Notes under the pieces: generated by a model
The model's input: the letters and a program-made list of their open reading frames with translations, nothing else
Databases searched by the model: none
What the model was told of the DNA's origin: nothing
Origin: Cryptomeria japonica
Taxonomy: Eukaryota; Streptophyta; Pinopsida; Cupressales; Cupressaceae
Length of the DNA stretch: 64,000 nucleotides
NCBI RefSeq assembly: GCF_030272615.1
Contig: NW_026729323.1
Location: 36,117 to 100,116, forward strand
Direction: 5' to 3'
Translations under genes and position numbers: made by a program
In this document: positions 11,024 through 21,880 of the stretch, one piece after another
Layout of the letters: every line of letters begins with the position of its first letter
How positions within the stretch are numbered: position 1 is the stretch's first letter

Positions 11024-12331
11024 TGTAAAGCAGAAAATCGAACCCTAGGTGTTCCCCCCACTCCAAGGAGAGAGAAAGGAGGTCACTAGGATTGACGGTT
11101 TTCACTTAGGAGAGACTTCACATTCAAAAGAGGGGTTGAAACTCACAAGATCCAATCCCACACAATGCAAGATTGAATTCTAAATGAGTTTCAAGGGTTG
11201 AGACATCAAGGATACCCTCTTTTGTAAAGAATGTAGATAGAAGGATTGAACTAGGAGTGTATGTAACAGTAAGAAAGATTCGCTTGTAGACAGAGATAGG
11301 GAAATGGGATGAAGCTATGGACTTGAAATTAGTAATAAAATGTCGAGATGATACTGTACTACAAGTTTGAATGAAAGTTGATAGGACGATGGCGCCTGGA
11401 GTGCACATGGTCCTCCGAAAAATCTGCGAAACGAAGGGGGATCTGTTCGTCTCTGCACAAGGATTCCAGATCTTCAATTACTGTCGTGTACCTACAACCT
11501 ACACATAGAAAAGAGAGGACGATTGGGGGGTTAGGGATTAGGGGTTTGCCTTCAGGTCAAACCCCAATTTTTGGAATTAACCAAGAAATGAGAATGCTAT
11601 AAATGTAAATGTTTGTAATGTAATCAAGTATTGATACCTTGTTGTAAGAATGTTTGTATTCTTACATGCAAAGGTGTAATGATGCTGTATGTTGTATGTT
11701 ATAGGTGATCTCCTCTTCAATGGTTGAATCCTTGTCTTGAATGCAACACCTAGCCATGAATGGAGACTTAGAATGCTCAATTGCTTGAAGGGATGCTTGA
11801 ATGCTTGAATGTTTGAATGTTTGAATATCTCTTCCGCCTCTTGCACACATATGTTTTCCTGTCCTCATACATATGTTTTTTTCTCTCCTTTCCGGGAGGG
11901 GAAATGTAGTTTATATACTTGTCAATTAGGGTTAGGAGACTGATTTTTCTGACCTTGGGCCGACCTAGGAACATAATTTTCCAAATTGCAAACTTGAAGA
12001 CCCGATGCCCAACAAGAGACTGGGCCCAAAATAGGGCCAGGAAGCAGGGCGCTGGGCGCCATGGTCCTGAGGGACCAGTGTGCTAGGTGCCATGGTCCAG
12101 AAGGACCAGGGCGCTAGGTGCCATGGTTCATAAGGACCAGAGCATTGGGCGCCATGGTCCCACCTCCCGGGACAACAGGGTGCAAGGAGGATCAGGCCAA
12201 GGTGCAGAAAGATGCAGTTTTTGATGTCATAAATAGATTTCGGGGTCTCCATTCAGGTTCAACATTGTGCCGCCATCGTGAAGACCCAAATGTAGTCGAA
12301 ATTGCAAGTGTCACAATTTTACAACGCTACA
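11024..12331 (-). repeat. 3' LTR (1,308 bp)
   Basis: Runs from TGTAAAG to GCTACA as read on the plus strand. It is longer than its partner by 115 bp. That is exactly three 31-bp units in a GC-rich array (12049-12158) plus a 22-bp duplication near 11855. Confidence 0.92.
12049..12158. repeat. 31-bp GC-rich minisatellite inside the 3' LTR
   Basis: About 3.6 units of 31 bp, each containing a GCGCCATGGTCC-like core, against a single unit near 18903 in the other LTR. Copy-number change after, or during, insertion explains most of the LTR length difference. Confidence 0.85.
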
Positions 12332-12350
12332 TTTAGCCCCCACTTTAGCA
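12332..12350 (-). promoter_or_regulatory. Polypurine tract of the psaA-inserted element
   Basis: Read on the minus strand, AAAGTGGGGGCTAAA lies immediately before the LTR start TGTAGCG. A purine-rich string abutting the 3' LTR is where plus-strand DNA synthesis is primed in this class of elements. Confidence 0.7.
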
Positions 12351-13128
12351 GGAGTATAAGCGTAAGCCCATACTTCTGGTAAAGTACAAGGAAACAACAT
12401 TGAAAGACTTTCAACACGTCAAGGAGGCAAGATACACCAAGCCCCCAGTGGACTAAGGATCTTACGACTTCGATTGACAAAGTAAAAGGGAAGATCACGA
12501 GGGAGAACCATGACTGTCAGTAGTAAGGTTCCCTCACTGTGAGTCATGCAAGTAAAATACCAAAAAGTTTCAAGGCAAAAGTAAGTTCGCCAAGAAATTT
12601 TCAAGTATCTTGAAGAGATATGAAGGGAGTGTATGCCCCCTACGTTAAAGCGATCGCACATGCCTCATCGGGGGTGATTTCTTTAAGGTAGTGATACACA
12701 TAAGAAATGAGAAGGGAAAGGAGCATGTTATCACAAAGATTTAGCCCCCAAGTGTGAGATAAACCCAAGGATAATAGACAAAAAACACAAAGCACAAGGT
12801 GACTTCACTTTCCTTGGGGTCAGTATGCTATATGATAATTCATGTATATCATATGTATGTATGCATAATTGTTCTTCATTCCCCAATCAAGGAAGGTCAC
12901 CTAGAAGAAGGGAATACATGTGTCTTTTGAGTCAACATGAGAGAGACCAAAAGAGATCTCAATGCTTGGCATCATCCTCAAGTAGACAACACTAAGGACA
13001 ACAAATAGAAGAATGGGAATAACACATAGAAGAAGTAACAAAAGAGATCAAGAGAGGAGGAGAGAATCTGCTATGCTAATGAGCTAGTCTAACACGTCAT
13101 CCACCCCCCGATCTTGCTGATCAATATT
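12351..13128 (-). other. Non-coding 3' internal region of the element
   Basis: Between the end of the gag-like frame and the polypurine tract no RT, RNase H or integrase motif can be read on either strand. This is where pol would be expected in an autonomous relative. Confidence 0.6.
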
Positions 13129-16100
13129 TCAGGAAGGCAGGAAACACGCTAGAGGAGGAACATCCAACACAGCAGATGGAGATATCACAAGATCCAAACA
13201 AGGGCTATGTTCATGTTCCAAGCTGCGTTGTTCTTGTCTAGGAGCTAGGATAAGTGCTTTAGAAAATTCGTTAGATAAATGGTTATTAATATCAACATAT
13301 TCATATTCACTATTAGAAGAAAGAGGAGTAACATTTTCATCATGAATAACATTTTCATCTATATCATCATCAAGATTTATAAAAATAGGATCTTTAACTT
13401 GCACAGGATCAAAACCATCATGCATCTTATGTTTAGGGGATTTTGGCTCAATTTTCGGCTGAGGAGAAAATGGAATAATACTAGCTGAAGGTGTTTTTGG
13501 GGATTACAAAGTTTGGGAAACAGCTGCACGAGCTCTAAGACGATGCTTTCATTGGTGTTTGCACCCAGAACGATTTCATCTAGTCTTAGTAGGAAGTTGA
13601 GAAGATTGAGGAGGAGGAATGTTCTCATCCTTATCACTTGGGTGTTTAGGTTGTGGTCTCTTAGGTTGAAAAATAGGAGAAGAGGAAGGTCTCTTCTCTC
13701 TATAAGAGGAAGGAGGAGGAACTACTCCATATAAAGGAGGAATATTTGGTTTAGGAAGGAGACCAAGTCCATCATGACAAGGAGGTATAGGTCTACCTTT
13801 AGAAAGTTTATTAGTCATAGACATAGTCACATCCATAGGGATGGGTTGGGAAACTTCTTGAGGAAAGACATTAGTTTTATCTTTCAAAGGAAGAACTTCC
13901 TTCTCAAGAATGATAGGAATATCAAGTTTGGGTGTTCTAGGTTCACTTAGAGATAGGATCATATCTTTTTTCCACTTTTGATAAGATTTGAAAAGATGAT
14001 CACTTCGTGGTGGAAGAGATTGAAATTGTTTAGGCCAAAAATAATCAATAGGAACGCTAGAAGTTCTTTCAGCTGGTTTAAAGAGACTATGATTGACAGT
14101 AACAACTTCACCATTATGAGGAAATTTCAAACACTTGTGAATAGGAGAAGCAATAGCTTTCATGGAAGATAGCCAAGGATAGCCTAGCTTCACACAAAAT
14201 TGTTCGGATGATGGAATAATAGCAAAGCTCACATCAAGGGATTTGTTATGGACCTCAATAGGTAATGTAATAGAACCAATTGCAGGAGAAGAAAATGCAT
14301 CAAATAATTTCACAACCACATTTGTTCTATCATAGATCACTTGATTCAATTGCAAAGTAAAAAGAAATTCTTCAGTAATGACATCAACCATACAAGAGGG
14401 ATCAATAAGCACTCCACGGCAAGGTGTATTCTTGACTTTTGCAACTATATATAAAGGACCATCAGGTGCCCTAATAGTTTCACTGGAATCAAATGTGATG
14501 GAAGGTTCTTTAGGGATTTTCTGCTGCTCCACAAAGTTAATCACATTTGGAGTCATAGACACAAGACCATCAGGTGAGAAAGAGGAATCATTAGTCCCAA
14601 TCACATTAGAGGTATGAGAAGGTAATGGATCAGTAAAAATCTTAAGATTTTGGTTAGGAAGAGCTACAGATGTGTTGCCTTTATCATTCACACCTGAAAC
14701 AAAGATAGTATTATTATCAATCAAATCTTGAATTTTACCCTTTAAAGCAAAACATTTTTCAGTATCATGCCCAGGTTGACGATGAAATTGACAAAAAGAT
14801 TTGTTATCAAAATAGGGTGAATTAATCTTTGCAGGATCTATTTGCTTTATAGGAGGGAGGGTAAGCACATTTCATTCCAATAACTTATTCATAATACTAT
14901 GCAATGATTCATTCAAAGGAGTAAACTCTCTTTCTTTCTTGAAAAACTTAGAAATAGGAGGCACACCTGATGCTGCATTCACATTGTTGTTGGTGATGTT
15001 TTCATTGAACTTAATGAACTCTCTATTCGGTTTAAACTTCCCAAATGGTTTTTGACTACTATCACCCTTATCACTCGGAGCCATAGGATTTGATTGTTCC
15101 ATTTGACTCATAGTCAGTTGATAATTGTAAAGAGTTGCACACAACTATTGGAAAGAAGTAAACTCAGAAAACAAAAGTTTTTCTCTAATATCTTTTTGTA
15201 AATTAGAAATAAAAATTCTTTGAATATCATTGTCAGGTACTAGAAAAGAAATTTGAGCACACAAATGCTTATATCTACCAATGAAATCAGTCACTTTTTC
15301 TTTAACACCTTGTTTACAATGCATTAAATCAATCAAAGTAACTTTAGGACTTATATTGTTTTGAAATTGTTGAATAAAAGCATTTGCAAGTTGTTGGAAA
15401 GAAGTAATAGAATAGGAAGGCAACGAGCAATACCATTGTGGAACCTTATCTCTTAATTTTCTAGTAAACAGTTTTGCAAGCAACCTTTGGTCATGAGCAA
15501 AATTGGTACATATTGTTTGAAAGGTCTTAACATGTGTTAGAGGATCACCTTTACCATTATAAAGCTCCAACTGTGGGACTTCAACATGCTTAGGGGGGAT
15601 AGCTCGAACAATGTTAAGAGAAAGTGGGCTCGCAACATCAAATGTGGGCACACTAAACTTAGATTGATTCATAGAGGCAATTTGTTGCTGTAAAGAAGAG
15701 ATAGTTTGTGCAAGATTGTTAATGGTCGCTTCAGTCGAAGAGTTCATATTAGACATGTTAGATTGTGATGAAGGTATTATGTTATTGAAAGAAGGTATTG
15801 ATTGAGAGTAAGGTGGCGGGACACTATGATAGTTAGTCATAGGAGATGATTGGAAAAAAGGAGCACTACAAGGAGGAATGGAATGGTTAAATGAATTGCC
15901 CCCTTGCGTCATGTTCATTTGTGGAGATGTAATAGGGACACTCATTGAAGGAATGAATGAAGAAGTCAGATTGAATGAAGGAAGAGGGTTGATTGAAGAA
16001 GAAGGGTTGCCCCCATGACTGGTGATCATAGGTGGAATGTTTTGTATTGAAGTAGTCATTATGTTTGATTTAAAAATAGGTATACTAGCAATAGAAGTTG

Positions 16101-16443
16101 TCAAAGGGGTAGAATGATTGACTTGAGTAGGAGGTTGTGTATAACCTAAAGTTTCGGCACAACTCTTCATAGGCATCACATTCAAATCCACGATGTGTAC
16201 AATACTATGCAAAATATCAATTCCATTCTTATCACTTTGAACCATACATTTTAGACCCTTAATTAATGAAAGAGCTTGACTATCAGGGTATTCTTGAGAC
16301 ATCCATTGCTGAAAATCATCAAATTGGTTATCCAATTTTGAAAGTTGTTCTACAGAAACCTCATGGAGAGCTTCTTCATCATTAAGAGGATTAGAGGAAT
16401 TACCCATGTCCTTGTTAAAAATGCCATTCAAATTAGGTTCCAT
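13129..16443 (-). pseudogene. gag plus protease-like polyprotein frame with in-frame stops
   Basis: A single minus-strand frame runs from ATG 16443 to about 13129 (roughly 1,100 codons). It is interrupted only by stops, among them TAG 15145-15147, TGA 14872-14874, TGA 13576-13578 and TGA 13549-13551. The first 280 residues are Ser/Pro/Met-rich and disordered. A Retrotrans_gag domain follows (PQLELYNGKGDPLTHVKTFQ ... VTDFIGRYKHL). Next comes a knuckle-like C-x2-H-x4-H-x4-C (CQFHRQPGHDTEKC, near 14793-14752) in place of the usual CCHC. An aspartic-protease-like segment reads GVLIDPSCMVDVI, where D-P-S replaces D-S/T-G, so catalysis is unlikely. A Pro-rich tail follows. Gag would package element RNA. 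The stops fit C-to-T change and suggest an open frame until recently. Confidence 0.85.
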
Positions 16444-17881
16444 CTCCTCGGTAATTAAACCTTGGAAAGACTTAATTCTAAGGCTTCATCTAATGGGAAT
16501 AGTGTAAGTAGGGCTTATTGTTGTAAAACTCATGCACTAGAGAGAGAGAGAAGATTTTGAATTTTGAAAATAAAGTTGGAAAACTTGAATAATGAGATAA
16601 TGATAATCCAATTTGAATTTTGTGAAAGAAGAGGGAAACAGAACTTCCAAGAAAGGTAGGCACAATTGAAAATTAGGGCCAAGGGGGTAGCACTTAATTT
16701 TAATTGTTATCTTGAAAATTGAGATCTTGAATTTTGAATTTATTTTCGAATTTAGAGGTAGAAAATTTCAATAAAATCAGCCAATCTCCTAGATTTAAGC
16801 TGTTAAATGCAATCATGACAATCTCCTAAAGTTTCAAAAAAAATGTCGGGGACCGTGGCGAACGGAGTGCACACGGTCCTCGCAACTTTTTTTGAAATTT
16901 TTCAGGGATGAAAGTTATGATGATTTTAAAACTAATCTAAAAAAATTGAGTGATTTTACAATCTGTACATAGGCCAAATTAAAGTTGCAATCTCAAAATT
17001 GAACCCTGCCAAGATTGTTGAAAAATGCAAAATTTGAATTTTGAAAAAAAAGGGAGGGAAACTGAAATTTTGAATTTTATGATTTTAGAGGGAATACTAA
17101 AAGCAATGCAAGATTTGAAATTTAAAAGTTGACTCAATTTCATGCAAAATTCAATTTTGAAAGTGGAAATCAAGGTTGTTGCAATTAAACACTTAATTTC
17201 AAAAGTCACAAACTGCAAGAATTTGAATAAAGCATTGAAATTTCGAATGAATGCCAACACACTTTTCAGATTTAGGACAGTAAGAAATACAATTTTAACA
17301 CAAAATTTCAATTTCAACAATTTTTGAATGATTATAAGCCTTAATCCAAGCAATCAGTAGACCAACTTTGACTTTAATTTTGAAAGTGTTAGAATTGATG
17401 AAATCAGCCAAGATTCTGGATTCTAGCAGAACAATACAGTAAGATCTAGCTCCCAAAATTTCAGAAAAAATGTCAGGGAGGATGGCGCTCGGGGTGCACA
17501 CGGTCCTCGCAACTTTTTTCAAAATTTTCAGGGATGAGAGATATTATGATTTTGTTGCGGAATCCAAAGTTATAGCAGATTTGGAGGTGTTTTGATCAGT
17601 GAAATCATTGGTCAAAGGTTGAATCAAGAGGGTTTTAAAAATTAGGGTTTTGACACTTAACCACTTAATTTTACAAATATGATTTGACAATTTGCAATAG
17701 AAGGGTAGATCTGAAACAAGCATTCACAATTAAACATTTCACAAGCTCAATTACTAAAAGGAAAATTTAGGGTTTTTATGCAATTAACCTCTAAATTTTG
17801 CAAAAGATCAAACATGGAAATGTAATTAAGGAAGCAAAATTTTTTTTCAGATCTAACCATGAATAATCAGAATTAGGATGT
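16444..17881 (-). other. Long untranslated leader of the element with a duplicated 100-bp segment
   Basis: It lies between the primer-binding area and gag, is AT-rich and non-coding. Segments at about 16826-16926 and 17452-17553 are copies of each other, sharing GTGCACACGGTCCTCGCAAC and flanks. The same GTGCACA-GGTCCTC core occurs in both LTRs (about 11400 and 18279). Confidence 0.75.
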
Positions 17882-17898
17882 TCACATTGGGTTCACCA
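17882..17898 (-). promoter_or_regulatory. Candidate primer-binding site
   Basis: Three to four bases inside the 5' LTR, the minus strand reads TGGTGAACCCAATGTG. It begins with the TGG complementary to a tRNA CCA end. It is not the initiator-Met type seen in the other LTR elements here. I could not assign the tRNA. Confidence 0.5.
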
Positions 17899-17901
17899 AA
17901 A

Positions 17902-19094
17902 TGTAAAGTGGAAAATCGAATCCTAGGTGTTCCCCCCACTCCAAGGAGAGAGAAAGGAGGTCACTAGGATTGACGGTTTTCACTTAGGAGAGACTTCACA
18001 TTCAAAAGAGGGGTTGAAACTCACAAGATCCAATCCCACACAATGCAAGATTGAATTCTAAATGAGTTTCAAGGGTTGAGACATCAAGGATACCCTCTTT
18101 TGTAAAGAATGTAGATAGAAGGATTGAACTAGGAATGTATGTAACAGTAAGAAAGATTCTCTTGTAGATGGAGATAGGGACATGGGATGAAGCTACGGAC
18201 CTGAAATTAGTAGTAAAATGTCGAGATGATGCTGTCCTACAAGTTTGAGCGAAATTTGATGGGATGATGGTGCCCAGAGTGCACACGGTTCTCCGAAAAA
18301 TCCACGAAATGAAGGGGGATCTATTCGTCTCTACACAAGGATTCCAGATCTTCAATTACAGCTACGTACCTACAACCTACACACAGAAAAGAGAGGATGA
18401 TTGGGGGGTTAGGGATTAGGGGTTTGCCTTTAGGTCAAACCTCGATTTTTGGAATTAACCAAGAAATGAGAATGCTGTAAATGTAAATGTTTGTAATGTA
18501 ATCAAGTACTGATACCTTGTTGTAAGAATGTTTGTATTCTTACATGCGAAGGTGTAATGATGTTGTATGTTGTATGTTGTAGGTGATCTCCTCTTCAATG
18601 GTTGAATCCTTGTCTTGAATGTAACACCTAGCCTTGAATGGAGACTTAGAATGCTCAATTGCTTGAAGGGATGCTTGAATGCTTGAATGTTTGAATGTTT
18701 GAATATCGCTTCCGCCTCTTGCACACATATGTTTTTTTCTCTCCTTTTTGGGAGGGGAAATGTAGTTTATATACTTGTCAATTAGGGTTAGGAGACTGAT
18801 TTTTTTGACCTTAGGCTGACCTAGGAATATTATTTTCCAAATTGCAAACTTGAAGACCTGATGCCCAACAAGAGACCGGGCCCAAAATAGGGCCAGGGAC
18901 CAGGGTGCTGGGTGCCATGGTCCCACCTCCCGGGATAGTATGGTGCAAGGAGGATCAGGCGAAGGTGCAGAAAGATGCAGTTTTTGATGTTTTAAACAGG
19001 TTTTGGGGTCTCCATTCAGGTTCAACGTTGCGTCGCCATTGTGAAGACCCAAATGCAGTCGAAATTGCAAGTGTCACAATTTTACGACGCTACA
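17902..19094 (-). repeat. 5' LTR (1,193 bp)
   Basis: Direct repeat of 11024-12331 with the same TG/CA ends. It contains one instead of about four 31-bp units. As the 5' LTR of a minus-strand element it would carry the promoter. No unambiguous TATA box was assigned. Confidence 0.92.
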
Positions 19095-19099
19095 AGTAT
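19095..19099. repeat. Target-site duplication, right copy (AGTAT)
   Basis: It directly follows the CA end of the right LTR and differs from the left copy AATAT by one A-to-G change. Confidence 0.75.
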
Positions 19100-19629
19100 A
19101 TAGACCAAAACTATGGAAACCTAAGAAAATACATGCCCAGTTGAGGTGTGATACGATTGCATCATGATGTCTCAGAACACGATCTGAAAGATTATTGTAT
19201 TGAGTAGTCAGATCATAGTCTCTTACCATAAAAATAGTTGCATGTGCAGCAGCGCCAACTATGAGAAATCCACCAATCCACATATGGTGCATGAACAGAG
19301 ATAGTTGGGTACCATAGTTGGTAGCTAGATATGGATAGGGAGGCATAGAATACATATGGTGAGCTACGACAATAGTTAAGGACCCTAACATAGCTATGTT
19401 AAGAGCTAATTGAGCATGCCATGAAGTAGTTAAGATCCTGTAAAGACCTTTATGTCCTTCCCCTGTAAATGGACCTTTATGAGATTCCAAAATATCCTTG
19501 AGGTTATGACGAATAACCCAATTGGTTCAATACATATGACCAGTGATTAGAAAAAGAACTGCAATAGCCAAATGATGGTGTGCAATATCGGTCAGCCACA
19601 GACCCCCTGTTACTGGGTTGACTCCTCCG
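19100..19629 (-). pseudogene. psaA: Plastid psaA fragment, upstream half
   Basis: From its higher coordinate the minus strand reads [20 protein letters not shown], then [35 protein letters not shown] and [17 protein letters not shown]. It stops at the retrotransposon, where the next residues (HNDTMSALG) resume at 11018. An in-frame TGA replaces Arg in HMY-R-TNW. At about 19629 it joins unrelated sequence that stays open and reads [17 protein letters not shown]. Confidence 0.92.
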
Positions 19630-19965
19630 CTCTAATTTTTTCTCTTGTATCTATGCAAAGAGGTTCATCTTTTTCGATGAGACCTTCATCATTTAGTATC
19701 GCTTTACTATTTAATCCTATACTTTGATCTATAGGGGTTCATAGATTCAAAAGATTCAAAATTCAAAATTCTCTACGACATCTTGGAAGGAGAATATCTT
19801 TGAAAATAAAAGAACTTGAAATTTTTTTATTGACATCCTCAATAGTTTTTCTTTTTCTTCTTCGTGAAGAGGGTTGCAATATATCCAAATTTGATAGATC
19901 AAATCTATGAAGAGAAATAAATTTCTATAAAATTATTATTCAAGGAGATTTTACACATATTCTCC
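19630..19965. other. Plastid-like spacer between psaA and ndhI pieces
   Basis: A minus-strand open stretch (about 19630-19730) leads without a stop into the psaA fragment. I do not recognise its source gene. The rest resembles AT-rich spacer with a T-run near 19825. Confidence 0.4.
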
Positions 19966-20085
19966 ATGGTAACTGGGTTTATGAATTATAGTGAACAAGC
20001 AATACAGGCTGCGAGATACATCGGTCAAGGTTTTATGGTTACCTTATATCACATGAATCATTTACCTATTGAAATGGGGTTGAAA
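19966..20085 (+). pseudogene. ndhI: Plastid ndhI 5' fragment
   Basis: ATG 19966 opens a frame reading [20 protein letters not shown] then [15 protein letters not shown]. This is the N-terminus of the NDH-I subunit that carries iron-sulfur clusters further downstream. Homology ends after HLPI, just before the hairpin repeat at 20089, and no cluster-binding Cys motifs are present. Confidence 0.85.
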
Positions 20086-20088
20086 CTC

Positions 20089-20159
20089 CCCCTATTCCAC
20101 ATCCCCATATTTATACAATTTTTGTTGATATTTTTAGTATAACTACTAGGGATGTGGAA
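20089..20159. repeat. Hairpin repeat, copy 1 (degenerate right arm)
   Basis: A 71-bp segment nearly identical to 20636-20706, with one difference seen (A for G at the start of the right arm). It sits exactly where ndhI homology stops. Its right arm does not extend as far as in copy 2. Confidence 0.85.
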
Positions 20160-20532
20160 ATTGTTTTTTCCCAGATGCCCTTATTTTTCCCTTTTTTTGA
20201 CTTTCATTTTCCTCTCTCGCAAACCCAGAAGAAAAAAAATGATGTTAGATTCATTTCCTTTTCTTCTTGGATAAAGAAAATAAATTAGATTAAATCTCTT
20301 TAGAATTCAAGGGGGGGAAGTTAGAATAATAAAAAAATATTTAGATCCAAAAGTTCCTCAAATAGTAAACTACTGAAAACTTACAATTAAAGATTTTATT
20401 ATGAGAATGAATTAAGTAATAAGATCTTTAATCATTCTTTGAAAACTTCTATTCCTTTCTCTTTCTTCTCTTTCTTCTCTTTTTTCCAAATTGAAAAGAA
20501 AAGAAGTAGATACAATATCCAAAGTAAGATAT
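20160..20532. other. Plastid-like spacer between ndhI and rpl33 pieces
   Basis: A/T-rich sequence with homopolymer runs and CTTTCTT repeats (20455-20490). No gene recognised. Confidence 0.4.
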
Positions 20533-20631
20533 ATGGCCAAGGGTGGAAATGTAAGAGTAGCAATTACTTTAGAATGTACTAGTTGTACTCAAGATAGTGT
20601 TAATAAAAAAACATCGGGTATTTCAAGATAA
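20533..20631 (+). pseudogene. rpl33: Plastid rpl33 5' half
   Basis: The frame from ATG 20533 reads [20 protein letters not shown] then [12 protein letters not shown], followed by TAA. This is the N-terminal half of ribosomal protein bL33, including the first Cys pair C-T-S-C. The second half with the second Cys pair is missing. The fragment ends where the hairpin repeat starts, and the stop belongs to that repeat's first bases. Confidence 0.85.
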
Positions 20632-20718
20632 AATGCCCCTATTCCACATCCCCATATTTATACAATTTTTGTTGATATTTTTAGTATAACTACTGGGGAT
20701 GTGGAATAGGGGCATTTT
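20630..20718. repeat. Hairpin repeat, copy 2 (24-bp perfect inverted repeat)
   Basis: Arms 20630-20653 and 20695-20718 are perfect reverse complements of 24 bp (core GCCCCTATTCCACATCCCC) around a 41-base AT-rich loop. The repeat lies between the broken end of rpl33 and the 3' end of psaB, 38 bp past the psaB stop. Confidence 0.9.
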
Positions 20719-20755
20719 TTAGAAAATCTAAATATTAGAATAAAATGAAAAAGAA

Positions 20756-21793
20756 TTAACCGAATTTGCCTGATGTAGAGGCGATTAAGAAAGCTGCATA
20801 GGTGAATATATAGCCTACAGAAAAGTGAGCTAATCCAACTAATCATGCTTGAACAATGGAAAGAGCTACTAGCTTATCCCTCCATCGAACTAAATTAGCC
20901 AAAGGTGTGCGTTCATGAGCCCATGCAAGAGTTTCAATCAGTTCTTGCAAATAGCCATACCAAGAAATAAGAAACATAAATCCAATAGCCCAAACAAGAT
21001 GCCCAAATAAGAACATCCATGCCCATACAGATAAACTATTCATACCAAAAGGATTGTATCCACTAATTAGTTGTGAATAATTTAACCAAAGATAATCTCT
21101 TAACCATCCTATTAAATAAGTGGAAGACTCATTAAATTGAGTTACATTTCCCTGCCATAAGGTAATATGCTTCCAATGCCAATAGAAAGTAACCCATCCA
21201 AAGGTATTCAACATCCAGAAAACTGCTAAATAAAAATCATCCCAGGCCGAAATATCACAAGTACCGCCCCGTCCCGGACTATCACAAGGAAAACTATAAC
21301 CAAAATCTTTCTTATCAGGCATTAGCTTAGAACCGCGCGCATCTAAAGCACCTTTTACTAAAATCAATGTAGTTGTATGCAAACCTAGAGCAATAGCATG
21401 ATGAACCAAAAAGTCTTTGGGACAAATTGTTAAGAACAGTGAATTTTTATTATCGTTAATAGCACTCAACCAACCGAGTAACCATAAGCTTTTGCCAGCA
21501 TTGAATGCTAGATCATTTGCTGAAGATAAGAGTACATCAAAACCATATAAGCTCTTACCATGAGCAGATTGTTTCCATTGAGCAAATATGGGTTCAATCA
21601 AGATTTTCTTTTTTGGAGTACCAAAAGCGAGCATAACATCGTTATGAACATAAAGTCCCAAGGTATGAAAACAATTATATATTCTCTCATCTTCTCGTAG
21701 ATCTTCGAAATAATCCCTTTCTTCAGACCAAAGGGAACAATGGTTTTGCATAAAACCAAGTCTAAAACCAAGTGGATTTATTTTGTTTCCCAC
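20756..21793 (-). pseudogene. Chimeric frame: plastid rps3 start fused to psaB C-terminal half
   Basis: From ATG 21793 the first 40 or so residues are rps3-like ([14 protein letters not shown] ... DEDERIYN-type ending). The frame then passes without a stop into psaB ([20 protein letters not shown] onward, junction near 21670). It continues through [17 protein letters not shown] to an in-frame TGA at 20843-20845 where PsaB has Arg, and reads on to the true PsaB C-terminus TSGKFG at TAA 20756. The open part is 316 codons. rps3 follows rpl22 in normal operon order, so the rps3 side is in place and psaB is the foreign part. I infer a junction made during plastid-fragment joining. A functional protein is very unlikely. 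Confidence 0.9.
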
Positions 21794-21880
21794 ACATATT
21801 TTTTTAAGTACTTTTTTGCAAGTAGTAGTATATTTGCGACATAAATGGATTATGCTTTCATCTATTTGGATATTTTGTTT

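Larger units (their letters stand above)
11024..19094 (-). mobile_element. LTR retrotransposon with gag/protease-like frame only, inserted in plastid-derived psaA
   Basis: Two long terminal repeats (11024-12331 and 17902-19094) share the TG...CA ends TGTAAAG and GCTACA, and flank 5,570 bp of internal sequence. The element is oriented on the minus strand: gag starts at 16443, the 5' LTR is on the right and the 3' LTR on the left. A 5-bp target duplication (AATAT/AGTAT) and psaA codons on both sides prove the insertion point. No reverse transcriptase or integrase is present, so it is non-autonomous. The gag type and PPT suggest a Ty3/gypsy relative. LTR similarity is high (one difference in the first 220 or so bases), so insertion is comparatively recent. 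Confidence 0.93.

Noticed and set aside
11124-12336. Open frames of 64-117 codons inside the LTRs (also 18002-19144)
   Set aside because: They lie in LTR sequence, recur in both LTRs with the repeat, and lack domain motifs.
13279-14617. Plus-strand frames opposite the gag-like region
   Set aside because: Shadows of the long minus-strand gag/protease frame, which carries the family motifs.
17882-17898. Assigning a specific tRNA to the primer site of the element in psaA
   Set aside because: TGGTGAACCCAATG does not match a plant tRNA 3' end I can name with confidence.
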